From contig JAKEFG010000017.1 of the NCBI GenBank assembly GCA_022616195.1, positions 1-35,232 on the forward strand: a stretch of 35,232 bases of DNA. Reading direction: 5' to 3'. The position numbers were made by a program, and so were the translations under genes. Shown here one piece after another: positions 13,036 through 21,550 of this stretch. The notes beneath the pieces are model-generated. The model was not told where the DNA came from. It did not search any database and saw only the letters and a list, made by a program, of their open reading frames with translations. Origin of the DNA: Candidatus Wolfebacteria bacterium. Lineage in GTDB: Bacteria > Patescibacteriota > Minisyncoccia > Phycocordibacterales > EsbW-18. The number at the start of each line of letters is the position of its first letter. Position 1 is the first letter of the stretch.

Positions 13036-14564
13036 GAGTTATCGTCCTCAATAATTTTAAGGTTTTTCTGGCTTTCGTTGGACATAAAGACATACCGACC
13101 AGAGTTCTCAATATCAATCCCCGTTGGTTTCTGCTCTGTGTTGTACCCATCTGTGCACGAGGAAACCGGCTGGATATTCTCAGGATTCGTAACCCTTAGA
13201 ATGAAGAGCGATTCATTGGGGTCATTGACCGCCAAAAACGCCAACTTTGTCGTGTTGCCCTCTGTGATTGTCTCCCGAACAACAATACCCCGAACCTCGG
13301 TCTTTGAACCGTTGAGATTCATATTGTACGGATCACTCAATGCGCTGATTGATTCCGGATTTGTGACATCAAGAATATAGAAGTCACCGTCACTCCCCGC
13401 GTTTCTGCGGCCGAGATAGAGTTCCGAACCAACGAGTGCAAGACTCTTGCCGTCGTCGTCTCCATCAGCATCAAAACCGTCACCCGCAAGTTGTGGGTCG
13501 TCTGGGTCAGAAACATCAACAACGAGAACCTCACCTGTGTTATCAGATGTCGCAAGAAAAGCATAACTCTCCGCCACCACAATGTCATTGACGTTGTGAT
13601 TCACATCAAGACCTCCTCTCCACTGCGGATTCGCGGGGTCAGTTATATCAAGAACATAAAATTCGCCTCCTCCCTCTCCCGGCTCGTCCTCATCGTCGCC
13701 TATTCTGTGTATACCAACATACAAGAAATCACCTGAAATATAGATTGCCTGACGAATGATTTCCCCCGCCGGTGGACAATATTCATCACATGTCACGACC
13801 ACATCGGGAGTCGCCGTTGCAATAACCGGAGCAGGCGCAAGGGGGTTTGTCACATTGATAACCTGCACTTCAGGTACATCCATGCGATCACCGCTCATTG
13901 TAAACGCGTATACCTCCGAACCAAACTTCCCAACGTCAATCGTGTTAAGACCCTGCCCTGTGTGTGCCTCCCCAAGAGGATCTTCACTCACATCATTAAT
14001 TAGGTCATTGATTGTATAGATATAGATATCAGATTTCCCGTCTGCGGCGGCGTTCGCTGTCATGTAGACATAGTCCCCAAATACATCTATGGCCGTTGAC
14101 GGCTCGCCGCCGATGTCTGTCTGCTTGAACGCATTCGGGTCGTCAAAATCATCAGATAGCGGGTGGGTGGGACAATCCCCGGCGTGAACCGCAACTGCAT
14201 CTGGGTTCGCAAACCATGTGAAGAGACCAAGATCCTGCAGATAAATAGCACTGCCCCACGAAGAAACCGTGTTCACCAGCTTATAGCAGTCAGTGTTGTC
14301 GCCCACGACATCCGTATCAATTGAGAACACACCGTCAATCGCTGCCGCCGACACTATTGAGTCAAAACCAATCCGTGACTGTCCGAACGCATCTTCAAGT
14401 TTTTCTTCCACTTTGTAGAGCGCGAGGTTGTTGAGTTCGGTACTCAACGCAAGCGATTGGTTGCCGGAGACGGCAATGACCACGCCGGTCAGCGTGAGCG
14501 TTATGAGCGCAAACGCTATCAGAAGTTCTATGACTGCTACGCCCATTTGGGGGTTTCTATTCAT
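13026..14564 (-). CDS. Prepilin fused to an LVIVD beta-propeller
   Basis: 512 residues. The N-terminus is a prepilin: Gly8 at -1, V-A-V-I-E with Glu13 at +5, then the hydrophobic helix ELLIAFALITLTLTGVVIAV. After a pilin-like spine and small domain to about 150, the rest is a series of LVIVD-type blades: QVINVTNPLAPAPV (234), FYVLDITDPANPQW (302), VLVVDVSDPDDPQL (346), FYILDVTNPES (395) and LFILRVTNPENIQP (453). LVIVD repeats form surface beta-propellers that often bind ligands or other proteins. A propeller on a pseudopilin would sit at the filament tip or side and could act as adhesin. The gene overlaps both neighbours in the operon. The fusion is continuous in one frame with no visible frameshift. 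Confidence 0.87.
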   Translation of the reverse strand: MNRNPQMGVAVIELLIAFALITLTLTGVVIAVSGNQSLALSTELNNLALYKVEEKLEDAFGQSRIGFDSIVSAAAIDGVFSIDTDVVGDNTDCYKLVNTVSSWGSAIYLQDLGLFTWFANPDAVAVHAGDCPTHPLSDDFDDPNAFKQTDIGGEPSTAIDVFGDYVYMTANAAADGKSDIYIYTINDLINDVSEDPLGEAHTGQGLNTIDVGKFGSEVYAFTMSGDRMDVPEVQVINVTNPLAPAPVIATATPDVVVTCDEYCPPAGEIIRQAIYISGDFLYVGIHRIGDDEDEPGEGGGEFYVLDITDPANPQWRGGLDVNHNVNDIVVAESYAFLATSDNTGEVLVVDVSDPDDPQLAGDGFDADGDDDGKSLALVGSELYLGRRNAGSDGDFYILDVTNPESISALSDPYNMNLNGSKTEVRGIVVRETITEGNTTKLAFLAVNDPNESLFILRVTNPENIQPVSSCTDGYNTEQKPTGIDIENSGRYVFMSNESQKNLKIIEDDNSCG

Positions 14565-15240
14565 AGTGCCAATCTATACGCCCATTGGTGCTAATGTCAA
14601 TTGCCACGCTATTTGCGTCCCGAGAAAGATTAATCTCCAGATCTCCCGATACTTCTCCCGAAAGCTGGTCAAACTCTACTTCAAAATCAGACGGGCTCAC
14701 ATCTACCGAGGTATTCTTTGGAAACGTAATTTCGCTTCCGCCGTCCGCAAACAGTACATACTCACCGTCTTCCGCACGCACGCCGTGCGGCAACTGTTCC
14801 ACATTGTTCATCGCCTGGCTCCGGGCTTTCTGGAGTAAACTCACCACCAAATCGCGCTCGGAGGCAAATGCGTAGCGTTGGAATGCACCGATGGAAACCA
14901 TAAATCCGAGCGCCGCAATAAACCCAATCAAACCGACCACGACGAGTATCTCGACAAGGGTAAACCCAGCACCATTTTTGAAGCTGTTTTTTGCTCGTCG
15001 CTTAAATTCTCTGATTGCATTGCCATGGTGCTTCAGTTTTTGTTCGCGCCCGCGAGCGTCTTCTTCAGATTGATATGCCTCATATGCTACGAGGCGCCAA
15101 GGTATATATCGCTTCGTTGAAAATTCAGTACCTAGGTTATGCTCGCGAAGCCGACGTCTAAGATTATCGGTTGAACCGATATACGTGCTCTTGCGACTCA
15201 AACTCTCCAGAAGATACACATAGTACATAGACATATTCAA
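14557..15240 (-). CDS. GIY-YIG nuclease domain fused to a GspH-like prepilin
   Basis: 227 residues in one frame. Residues 6-88 are a complete GIY-YIG domain of the small UPF type: YVYLLES, TYIGSTDNLRRRLREHN, DARGREQKLKHHGN, ending in IREFKRRAKNSF. It is followed directly by the prepilin site NGAGFTLVE (Gly92 at -1, Phe93 at +1, Glu97 at +5), a hydrophobic helix to about 118, and a GspH-like head. No ATG, GTG or TTG occurs in frame between the GIY-YIG domain and the prepilin site, so the pilin has no obvious start of its own. Prepilin peptidase would release the whole nuclease domain as an outsized leader. A 28-bp inverted repeat (14955-14982 and 15236-15263) brackets the GIY-YIG part. The gene lies between pilC and the LVIVD pilin. 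Confidence 0.88.
   Translation of the reverse strand: MNMSMYYVYLLESLSRKSTYIGSTDNLRRRLREHNLGTEFSTKRYIPWRLVAYEAYQSEEDARGREQKLKHHGNAIREFKRRAKNSFKNGAGFTLVEILVVVGLIGFIAALGFMVSIGAFQRYAFASERDLVVSLLQKARSQAMNNVEQLPHGVRAEDGEYVLFADGGSEITFPKNTSVDVSPSDFEVEFDQLSGEVSGDLEINLSRDANSVAIDISTNGRIDWHYE
14955..14982. repeat. Left arm of inverted repeat bracketing the GIY-YIG domain
   Basis: 28 bp that match the reverse complement of 15236-15263 at 25 positions, including a perfect 19-bp core. It encodes F-K-N-G-A-G-F-T-L of the prepilin leader on the minus strand. Confidence 0.85.
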
Positions 15241-15263
15241 AAATGGTGCTGGGTGAACCCCTG
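15236..15263. repeat. Right arm of inverted repeat bracketing the GIY-YIG domain
   Basis: The inverted copy of 14955-14982. Read on the plus strand it spells F-K-N-G-A-G followed by TGA, so it looks like a degenerate copy of the pilin leader in the opposite orientation. It lies between the GIY-YIG start and the pilC stop. Confidence 0.85.
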
Positions 15264-15267
15264 CACG

Positions 15268-16533
15268 TTAGCGTATTTGGTTGGAAAGATTCTGGGTGAT
15301 TTCATAAATCGGCGTAATGACCGAAACGGCGACAAACCCGACCAACAGCCCCATCAAAATCATCAAGACCGGCTCAATCGCGCTTGAAAGATTTTTGGTG
15401 AGCGAGTCCACTTCGCCCTCGTAGAGCTCGGAGAGGTAGACAAGGGTGTCCGAGAGGTTCCCCGTGCGCTCACCAATAGCAATCATGTGCGACATCACCA
15501 CCGGAAACAGCACCGAGTGTTTCTGAAAGTGCTGGGAGATCTGCTCGCCGCGCTTAACGTGTTCGGCGGCGTGACGGAGGTGTGCGCGGTAAACGCGGTT
15601 GCGCGTTGTTTCCGCGGTCGTTTCAAGCGCATCCACGACCATGACCCCGCTTTTGAGCATGAGCCCCAGGGTGCGGCAGATGTTTGCCATGTTATAGTTC
15701 CGCATAATCAAGCCGCTCAGCGGTAGGTGGATGAATACTCGGTCGCTCACTATGCGAAACTGTTTGACGTTCCGGTGAAGTACGACAAGCGCAATGGATA
15801 CTGCAAGCACAACGCCGAGAAGCGGCAGTCCGTACGCTTTGAGAAAATCACTCACGCCGATCAAGATGCGGGTGGTAAGCGGAAGCTCTACACTCAAACT
15901 GTTGAAAATCGGAAGCACTTTCGGAAAAATGTAGACCGTAAGCATGCTTGTGACCCCCAGTGTTGCGAGGGTGATGAATATCGGATACACCAAGGCGCTT
16001 ATCACCTTTTTACGAAGTGCTTCTTTTTTCTCCAGCTCCTCGGCCAGGTAGTGTAGATTCTGGCTCAACACACCGCTTGATTCGCCGACGCGGATGATAT
16101 TGATGGCGAATTCGCCGAAGTGACGACGATACCGATCAAGCGCCCCCGAAAGAAATCGTCCGTTCGCCACATCCTGAATGACCCGGTCAAGTACGCGCCC
16201 CGCACGACGCGACTCTGTTTGCTTGCGCAGAACATGCAAACTCTCCAAGACCGGCACCCCTGCTTTGATGAGAAACGAGAGGCGCTTGGCAAAGAGCGAC
16301 TGATCTTTGGTGGAAAGTCGGCCACTCATTAAGGGCATCTGCCACGCGAGCTTTTTTTTGCTCTCGGGTAACGCGGCACGGTTCGCAGGAGAGAGTTTCT
16401 CGGATGCGGACGGCACACTGCGGGATACAATGGTGTCTGTCGGCGGAATATCGGGCAAGAGTATACCGTCAGTCGTTGCAACTCGTTTTGGCTTCCGTTG
16501 TTTCCTTTGGAAAAAAGTAAAATCCATGGTCAC
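15268..16533 (-). CDS. pilC: Type IV pilus inner-membrane platform protein PilC/GspF
   Basis: 421 residues. It has the two GspF domains in tandem (about 78-202 and 285-407), each with the typical FAKRLSFLIKAGVPVLESL-like start and membrane helices (about 185-212, 238-260, 388-412). The platform connects the assembly ATPase to the pilus. The start is either GTG, overlapping the pilB stop as GTGA, or an ATG two codons later; the overlap shows coupling to pilB. The N-terminal 75 residues are Ser/Lys/Pro-rich and variable. Confidence 0.95.
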   Translation of the reverse strand: MTMDFTFFQRKQRKPKRVATTDGILLPDIPPTDTIVSRSVPSASEKLSPANRAALPESKKKLAWQMPLMSGRLSTKDQSLFAKRLSFLIKAGVPVLESLHVLRKQTESRRAGRVLDRVIQDVANGRFLSGALDRYRRHFGEFAINIIRVGESSGVLSQNLHYLAEELEKKEALRKKVISALVYPIFITLATLGVTSMLTVYIFPKVLPIFNSLSVELPLTTRILIGVSDFLKAYGLPLLGVVLAVSIALVVLHRNVKQFRIVSDRVFIHLPLSGLIMRNYNMANICRTLGLMLKSGVMVVDALETTAETTRNRVYRAHLRHAAEHVKRGEQISQHFQKHSVLFPVVMSHMIAIGERTGNLSDTLVYLSELYEGEVDSLTKNLSSAIEPVLMILMGLLVGFVAVSVITPIYEITQNLSNQIR

Positions 16534-17750
16534 TCATGCACCACACGAAGCACTTCTTCAACGGTCGTGAGTCCCTGCTGTGCCTTGTAGAGACCGTCGG
16601 CGAGCATTGGCGTCATACCGTTTCGGATAGCGATTTTTCTAATCTCACTCGCCGATGCCTTGCGTAATACTGCCTCACGGACCTCGCCATCCATCATCAT
16701 AACCTCATTCACACAGAGGCGTCCGCGATACCCGGTACCGCCACACTCATTGCATCCCTTCCCCTCATGGAGTACACGGTCCGATTCAACCACCAGATGC
16801 GGCAGAAGTTCAAGCAGACGGTCACGCTCGGCGTCGGTCATCGCGCGCTCGGCCTTGCAGTCAGGGCAAATGCGCCGGACAAGCCGCTGGCCGATGGCGA
16901 TGTTCACCGTTGAGGCGACAAGGTACGGCTCAATACCCATATCAAGCAAGCGCGGAAGCGTTGTTGCCGCATCATTCGTGTGAAGCGTAGACAAGAGGAG
17001 ATGCCCGGTGAGCGCGGTGTTAACCGCGATGCCTGCGGTTTCCTTGTCGCGAATCTCCCCTACCATGATGATGTTCGGGTCTTGGCGGAGAATGGAGCGC
17101 AGGCCGTTCGCAAAGGTCAAGCTCGCCCGCGCGTTCACTTGAATCTGCTCAATGCCATCTACGGCGTACTCAATCGGATCCTCAATGGTGACAATGGACA
17201 CACCCTCCGTGTTGAGCATTTTAATAATGGTATAGAGCGTTGTGGTCTTCCCCGAACCGGTGGGACCGGTGGCAAGAATCATGCCCGTCGGGCGCTCTAT
17301 CGCTTCCTGGATTTTTGCCCGATCGTCATCGGAAAACCCTAGCATGCCGAGTGTAAATTGCTCTTCTTTGTCGGCAAGAAGACGCAGGACGGCATTTTCA
17401 CCGTGATACGTCGGTGCAATGGAAACACGAATGTCCACCGCGCTCTTGTCCGGCAGGTGTGCACGGAAACGCCCATCCTGCGCCGCTTGGTGTTCGTCCG
17501 TGCGCAAGCCGGCGAGCACCTTGATGCGCGAAATAATCTCATCGTGGAAGTGGCGCGGCACTGACAGGCTTTTCTGGAGTACGCCGTCAATACGGAGGCG
17601 GATGCGCACGTTCCGTTCGCTCGGGTCAATGTGAATGTCGGAGGCGCGCATGCCCTGCGCATAGGCAATGAGCTCATCCACCAAGTAAATGATAGAGCGT
17701 TCATCTCCCTTTTCCGCTTCGCGCTCAATGATTTTCTCTATATCAGGCAT
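16530..17750 (-). CDS. pilB: Type IV pilus assembly ATPase PilB/GspE (short form)
   Basis: 406 residues. It begins directly with the N2E-like domain (ASDIHIDPSERNVRIRLRIDG) and lacks the usual N-terminal MshEN/N1E domain, so it is shorter than most PilB proteins (about 560). Walker A is GPTGSGKTT (162-170), the Asp box DPIEY about 191, Walker B IIMVGEIRD (227-235), and the His box LLSTLHTND. A zinc site is formed by Cys295, Cys298, Cys333 and Cys336 (CPDC, CNEC). It is the first gene of the pilus operon with a clear promoter upstream. No pilT was seen in the window. It could also drive a type II-like pseudopilus. Confidence 0.95.
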   Translation of the reverse strand: MPDIEKIIEREAEKGDERSIIYLVDELIAYAQGMRASDIHIDPSERNVRIRLRIDGVLQKSLSVPRHFHDEIISRIKVLAGLRTDEHQAAQDGRFRAHLPDKSAVDIRVSIAPTYHGENAVLRLLADKEEQFTLGMLGFSDDDRAKIQEAIERPTGMILATGPTGSGKTTTLYTIIKMLNTEGVSIVTIEDPIEYAVDGIEQIQVNARASLTFANGLRSILRQDPNIIMVGEIRDKETAGIAVNTALTGHLLLSTLHTNDAATTLPRLLDMGIEPYLVASTVNIAIGQRLVRRICPDCKAERAMTDAERDRLLELLPHLVVESDRVLHEGKGCNECGGTGYRGRLCVNEVMMMDGEVREAVLRKASASEIRKIAIRNGMTPMLADGLYKAQQGLTTVEEVLRVVHE

Positions 17751-17777
17751 AGAACATGCAGTTACCGATGGAAAAAT

Positions 17778-17806
17778 ATTATACTATGACAAAAAGCGAA
17801 TAGCAA
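17778..17806 (-). promoter_or_regulatory. Sigma-70-type promoter of the pilus operon
   Basis: On the minus strand, -35 TTGCTA (17801-17806), 17-nt spacer and a perfect -10 TATAAT (17778-17783). Transcription would start near 17771, about 20 nt before the pilB ATG. It lies in the divergent region between pilB and valS. Confidence 0.75.
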
Positions 17807-17833
17807 GGTCTGCAATACTACACCGCAACTGTT

Positions 17834-20074
17834 ATGCGCACCTGTATTTCCTCTGTTATCATAAACATCGTGCACGATAAATTTCTCAAACCGTACGACC
17901 CTGTGGAAACCGAGGATCGCATTTACAAACTCTGGGAAGAGAGCGGTTTGTTTAACCCCGATGTCTGCATAGAAAAAGGGGTCACCAGGCCCGATGCAAA
18001 ACCGTTTTCCATCGCGCTCCCGCCACCAAACGTCACCGGTACGCTTCATGTGGGGCACACGTTTATGCTTGCTATCCAGGACAGTATGGTGCGCTTCAAC
18101 AGGATGGTCGGTAACCGAACATTGTGGCTCCCGGGTACCGACCACGCAGCAATCGCCACCGAGTCCGTCGTCGCGCGCGCGCTTGCCAAAAAGGGTATAC
18201 AAAAACACGACCTCGGGAGAGAAGCATTCCTCGGAGAAATCAATCGGTTTGCTGCCGAATCCCACGACACCATTGTCTCGCAGCTCAAAAAAATGGGTTC
18301 GTCGTTGGACTGGAGCCGCGAGGCGTTCACCCTTGACCGTGCGCGCCAAGAAGCGGTGTACGAGGCGTTTAAGCGAATGTATGACGCCGAGCTCATCTAC
18401 CGCGGCGAGCGCATCGTTAACTGGGACCCCAAAAATCAGACTACCGTGTCCGACGACGAGATAGAGTACCGGGAGGAAACGGTTCCGTTCTACTACTTCT
18501 CGTATGGACCGTTTACCATCGGCACCGCACGCCCCGAAACCAAGTTCGGTGACAAATATGTCGTCATGCACCCCGACGACAAGCGATATGCACAATACAA
18601 GCATGGGGAAATGTTAGATGTTGAATGGATAAACGGCCCTATTACCGCGACCATTATCAAAGACGAGGCAATCGACATGAAATTCGGCACCGGCGTCATG
18701 ACCATCACACCCGCACACTCGTATATTGACTTCGATATAGCCATGCGGCACAACCTTGAGCGAGAACAGATTATTGACACCCATGGAAGGCTCCTCCCTA
18801 TCGCCGGTGAGTTTGCCGACATGAACATCGCCGACGCGAGAGAAAAAATCGTGGAAAAACTACAATCAAAGGGGCTTGTGGTAAAAATTGATACGAACTA
18901 CACCCACAACATCGCCACCTCGCAGCGAGGCGGCGCCTTGATAGAACCGCAGGTGATGCGGCAGTGGTTCGTTGATGTCAATAAACCCATCGCCGAGCGC
19001 AACGGAACGTCACTCAAAGAACTCATGCGAGAGACGGTTGCCGAGAAAAAAGTTTCCATTCTCCCCGAGCGCTTTGAAAAGGTGTACTTTCACTGGATAG
19101 ACAACCTCCGCGATTGGTGCATCTCGCGACAAATCTGGTACGGACACCGCATACCGGTATGGTACCGGGGGGAAGAAACGTACGTTGGTACCGAGCCGCC
19201 CAGAGGAGATGCCCCCGCCTCCGCAAAAGCTTCGGCGGGCAAGTGGGAACAGGACCCTGACACGCTTGACACGTGGTTTTCGTCGGGACTCTGGACCTTT
19301 TCCACGCTCGGATGGCCTCACCACACCCCCGACCTCACCACGTACCATCCCACAAGCGTACTTGAGACCGGCTACGACATATTGTTCTTTTGGGTCGCCC
19401 GAATGATTTTAATGTCCCGATTTCTCCTTGATGATGTACCGTTCCGAACGGTATACCTCCACGGCATGGTGCTCGACAAAAACGGTAAAAAAATGAGCAA
19501 GTCAAATCCAGAGACGGCTGTTGATCCGCTCGGCGCTATCAGAGAGTATGGCGCTGACGCGGTCCGCATGGCAATGATTATCAATGTCGGTCCGGGGCAA
19601 AACACCATGCTCTCTGAAGATAAAATACGGGCATACAAAAAATTTGCTAATAAGCTCTGGAACATTGCCCGATTTGTGTTGACAAGCACCGACGACTTTG
19701 AGTACAAAAAAGACACACCGATTGCAAAAGCTGACCAAGTACATCTCGATAATCTTAACGCTCTTGTTGACGACACCACGAGCGATATGAAGAAGCTCAA
19801 CATGCACCTTGCGAGCGAAAGGCTCTACCACTATGTGTGGCACACATTTGCCGATGGTATTATTGAAGAAAGTAAAGAGACGCTGGCGGGAACTGACGTG
19901 GAGAGAAAACAATCCAGACAGTACCTCCTTCTTGAGATTCTCGCCACCTGTCTCCAGTTGCTTCACCCTTTTATGCCGTTTATCACCGAGGAGGTCTGGC
20001 ATGAATTGCCACAGGCCTTGACAGATAGTGACTTGCTGATGGTCTCACGCTGGCCGTCCGGTTCACTTTCATGA
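17834..20074 (+). CDS. valS: Valyl-tRNA synthetase (shortened)
   Basis: 746 residues from ATG 17834; a GTG at 17870 is an alternative start that gives V-H-D-K-F-L-K-P-Y-D-P, closer to the family start. It loads valine onto tRNA-Val. The HIGH box is in NVTGTLHVGHT, an editing domain follows with TARPETKFGDKYVVMHP and GTGVMTITPAHSYIDFD, then DTWFSSGLW and the KMSKS motif in NGKKMSKSNP, and the anticodon-binding domain to the end. It lacks the C-terminal coiled-coil arm present in most bacterial ValRS (about 880-950 residues). Residues about 459-468 (PASAKASAG) are encoded by a palindromic repeat inserted in frame. The stop overlaps the prsW start as ATGA. Confidence 0.95.
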   Translation: MRTCISSVIINIVHDKFLKPYDPVETEDRIYKLWEESGLFNPDVCIEKGVTRPDAKPFSIALPPPNVTGTLHVGHTFMLAIQDSMVRFNRMVGNRTLWLPGTDHAAIATESVVARALAKKGIQKHDLGREAFLGEINRFAAESHDTIVSQLKKMGSSLDWSREAFTLDRARQEAVYEAFKRMYDAELIYRGERIVNWDPKNQTTVSDDEIEYREETVPFYYFSYGPFTIGTARPETKFGDKYVVMHPDDKRYAQYKHGEMLDVEWINGPITATIIKDEAIDMKFGTGVMTITPAHSYIDFDIAMRHNLEREQIIDTHGRLLPIAGEFADMNIADAREKIVEKLQSKGLVVKIDTNYTHNIATSQRGGALIEPQVMRQWFVDVNKPIAERNGTSLKELMRETVAEKKVSILPERFEKVYFHWIDNLRDWCISRQIWYGHRIPVWYRGEETYVGTEPPRGDAPASAKASAGKWEQDPDTLDTWFSSGLWTFSTLGWPHHTPDLTTYHPTSVLETGYDILFFWVARMILMSRFLLDDVPFRTVYLHGMVLDKNGKKMSKSNPETAVDPLGAIREYGADAVRMAMIINVGPGQNTMLSEDKIRAYKKFANKLWNIARFVLTSTDDFEYKKDTPIAKADQVHLDNLNALVDDTTSDMKKLNMHLASERLYHYVWHTFADGIIEESKETLAGTDVERKQSRQYLLLEILATCLQLLHPFMPFITEEVWHELPQALTDSDLLMVSRWPSGSLS
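19214..19239. repeat. Palindromic repeat inserted in frame in valS
   Basis: An imperfect palindrome bounded by CCCGCC and GGCGGG with a central AAGCTT. It adds a short Ala/Ser/Lys stretch between the conserved domains of ValRS. It resembles the element after rpmG (34261-34290), which also has CCGCCT and GCAGATGCTTC. Confidence 0.6.
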
Positions 20075-20769
20075 TCACCCTTCCAACAGTCATCGTTGCA
20101 ATCGTCGGCGGCATCATCCCCCCGCTTCTGTGGCTTTTCTTCTGGCTACGTGAAGACAGCCTGCACCCCGAGCCCAAAAAGGTTATCGTCCTTTCATTCA
20201 TTTTCGGCATGATTGGTGTCGCGGCAGTACTGCCTTTTGAACAGCTTGCCCGCGATTTTATTCCTGTCACCGGCCTCGTGCTTCTCGCATGGGCATTCAT
20301 TGAGGAAATTATGAAATATTTTGCGGCGTACCTCGGCGGTCTCCGGACGAAAGCAGACAATGAGCCGATAGACCCGATGATTTACCTTATCACTACAGCA
20401 CTTGGCTTTGCCGCACTTGAAAATATCCTGTTTCTCCTTAGTCCTTTTGATAACCTCCTCGCCGGCGTTGTCACGGGAAATATCCGGTTCATTGGTGCAA
20501 CACTGCTTCACACAGTGGCGTCAGGCACTATCGGTCTCTCTATTGCCCTATCCTTCTACGGCACCGCGTGGAAAAAAATCATATACCGAACTACTGGCCT
20601 GTGTGCCGCAATTGTGATACACCTCCTATTTAATTACTTTATACTTGGGGCGCGCGGTAGTGACATTTTGATGGTCTTCGGCTTCGTGTGGCTTGCGGTC
20701 ATCCTCCTTCTCATTTTCTTTGAGAAGGTAAAGAGGATCAGGAAAATCAAGGAGTCAGTTCGACTCTGA
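20071..20769 (+). CDS. prsW: PrsW-family intramembrane metalloprotease
   Basis: 232 residues with about seven transmembrane helices. Family motifs are in place: FIEEIMKYF (EExxK-type), FAALENILFL, FIGATLLHTVASG and IHLLFNYFIL, which supply the Glu and His residues expected of the M82/PrsW (CPBP-like) active site. In Bacillus, PrsW makes the first cut of an anti-sigma factor; here the substrate is unknown. It overlaps the valS stop by 4 nt (ATGA) and is probably translated by coupling. A hairpin spans its stop (20738-20778). Confidence 0.9.
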   Translation: MITLPTVIVAIVGGIIPPLLWLFFWLREDSLHPEPKKVIVLSFIFGMIGVAAVLPFEQLARDFIPVTGLVLLAWAFIEEIMKYFAAYLGGLRTKADNEPIDPMIYLITTALGFAALENILFLLSPFDNLLAGVVTGNIRFIGATLLHTVASGTIGLSIALSFYGTAWKKIIYRTTGLCAAIVIHLLFNYFILGARGSDILMVFGFVWLAVILLLIFFEKVKRIRKIKESVRL

Positions 20770-20778
20770 TTTTCTTGA
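20738..20778 (+). terminator. Stem-loop across the prsW stop codon
   Basis: TCAGGAAAATCA pairs with TGATTTTCTTGA (one G-U pair), with a second GAGTC/GACTC stem at the tip separated by a 2-nt bulge. It lacks a following T-run. It may end the valS-prsW transcript or protect its 3' end. Confidence 0.45.
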
Positions 20779-20877
20779 CCCCGCCCTCTGTGCAGTTAAA
20801 GAGCACTTATCCCCTTCAATCAACCCCTAACAGCGGTGTATACTAAAGCAATCTAAGCACTAAGAGGGCGGGGCGGT

Positions 20878-20913
20878 GATTTTCTAAATCTCACTTCGTT
20901 CGCTAAGAAAATC
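20878..20913 (+). promoter_or_regulatory. AU-rich stem-loop just before hsp20 start
   Basis: GATTTTCT (20878-20885) pairs with AGAAAATC (20906-20913), 4 nt before the hsp20 ATG. The weak stem covers the region where a ribosome-binding site would be, so an RNA-thermometer-like role is possible but not shown. A TATACT (20839-20844) upstream could be a -10. Confidence 0.35.
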
Positions 20914-20917
20914 AACC

Positions 20918-21397
20918 ATGGCAAAGAAAAGATCATTTTTTGAGCGTCTCACTGGAGCCATCAATACCGAGGACGGTGGTTTCCTTGACGAGATAGAGCC
21001 AACCGCCAAGGGAAAAGCGTCAACGCGGCGCGAGCGCGAGGAGGAATGGATGGGAGAAGAAGCGGAAGCCGCCCAGCTTACCGTTGACATGTATCAGACG
21101 CCCGACGACATCGTCATTAAGACAATCGTTGCCGGCGTTGCTCCCGATGAGCTGGATATTTCCATTACACGAGAGATGGTAACTATTACGGGTCGCCGCG
21201 AGCACATGGAGGACGTGCTCAACGACGACTATTTTCACCGCGAGCTCTACTGGGGCGCTTTCTCGCGAACCATACTTCTTCCTGAAGAAATAGACGTTGA
21301 GCTTGCCGAGGCGACGGAAAAGCACGGGGTCTTGACCATTCGTCTCCCAAAGATAGACAAAAAGAAGCAGACAAAACTTTCGGTCAAGTCAGGGTAG
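20918..21397 (+). CDS. Small heat shock protein Hsp20
   Basis: 159 residues. The alpha-crystallin domain runs from about 53 to 150: LTVDMYQTPDDIVIKTIVAGV, DELDISITREMVTITGRRE, the FHRELYWGAFSRTILLPEEID segment and the hallmark GVLTIRLPK. The N-terminal arm is charged and carries KKRSFFERLTG; the C-terminal tail is short and has no clear I-x-I motif. It should act as an ATP-independent holdase that keeps unfolded proteins soluble. The gene stands alone between prsW and a non-coding repeat region. Confidence 0.93.
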   Translation: MAKKRSFFERLTGAINTEDGGFLDEIEPTAKGKASTRREREEEWMGEEAEAAQLTVDMYQTPDDIVIKTIVAGVAPDELDISITREMVTITGRREHMEDVLNDDYFHRELYWGAFSRTILLPEEIDVELAEATEKHGVLTIRLPKIDKKKQTKLSVKSG

Positions 21398-21455
21398 CGG
21401 ACTGCATGCACCGACAACCTCACACAAGGAAACACTATACCGGTGTTCCATTCTT

Positions 21456-21550
21456 AAAATAGTTCGAACGCATTTCGCCGCCTGCGGCGGCGAGGAAGCC
21501 CCCCGCAAAAATGAGCGGCTTCGCCGCGAACCGGACAATTTCAAGTTTTT
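21456..21550 (+). repeat. Intergenic repeat E, copy 1
   Basis: About 95 bp that match 32896-32998: AAAATAG-TCGAAC at the left, a GC-rich hairpin region, CAAAAATGAGCGGCT, then GACAATTT-AAGTTTTT at the right. It follows hsp20. Similarity continues after the hairpins at 21551-21614, with CTTTGGCGG in both copies. Confidence 0.7.
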
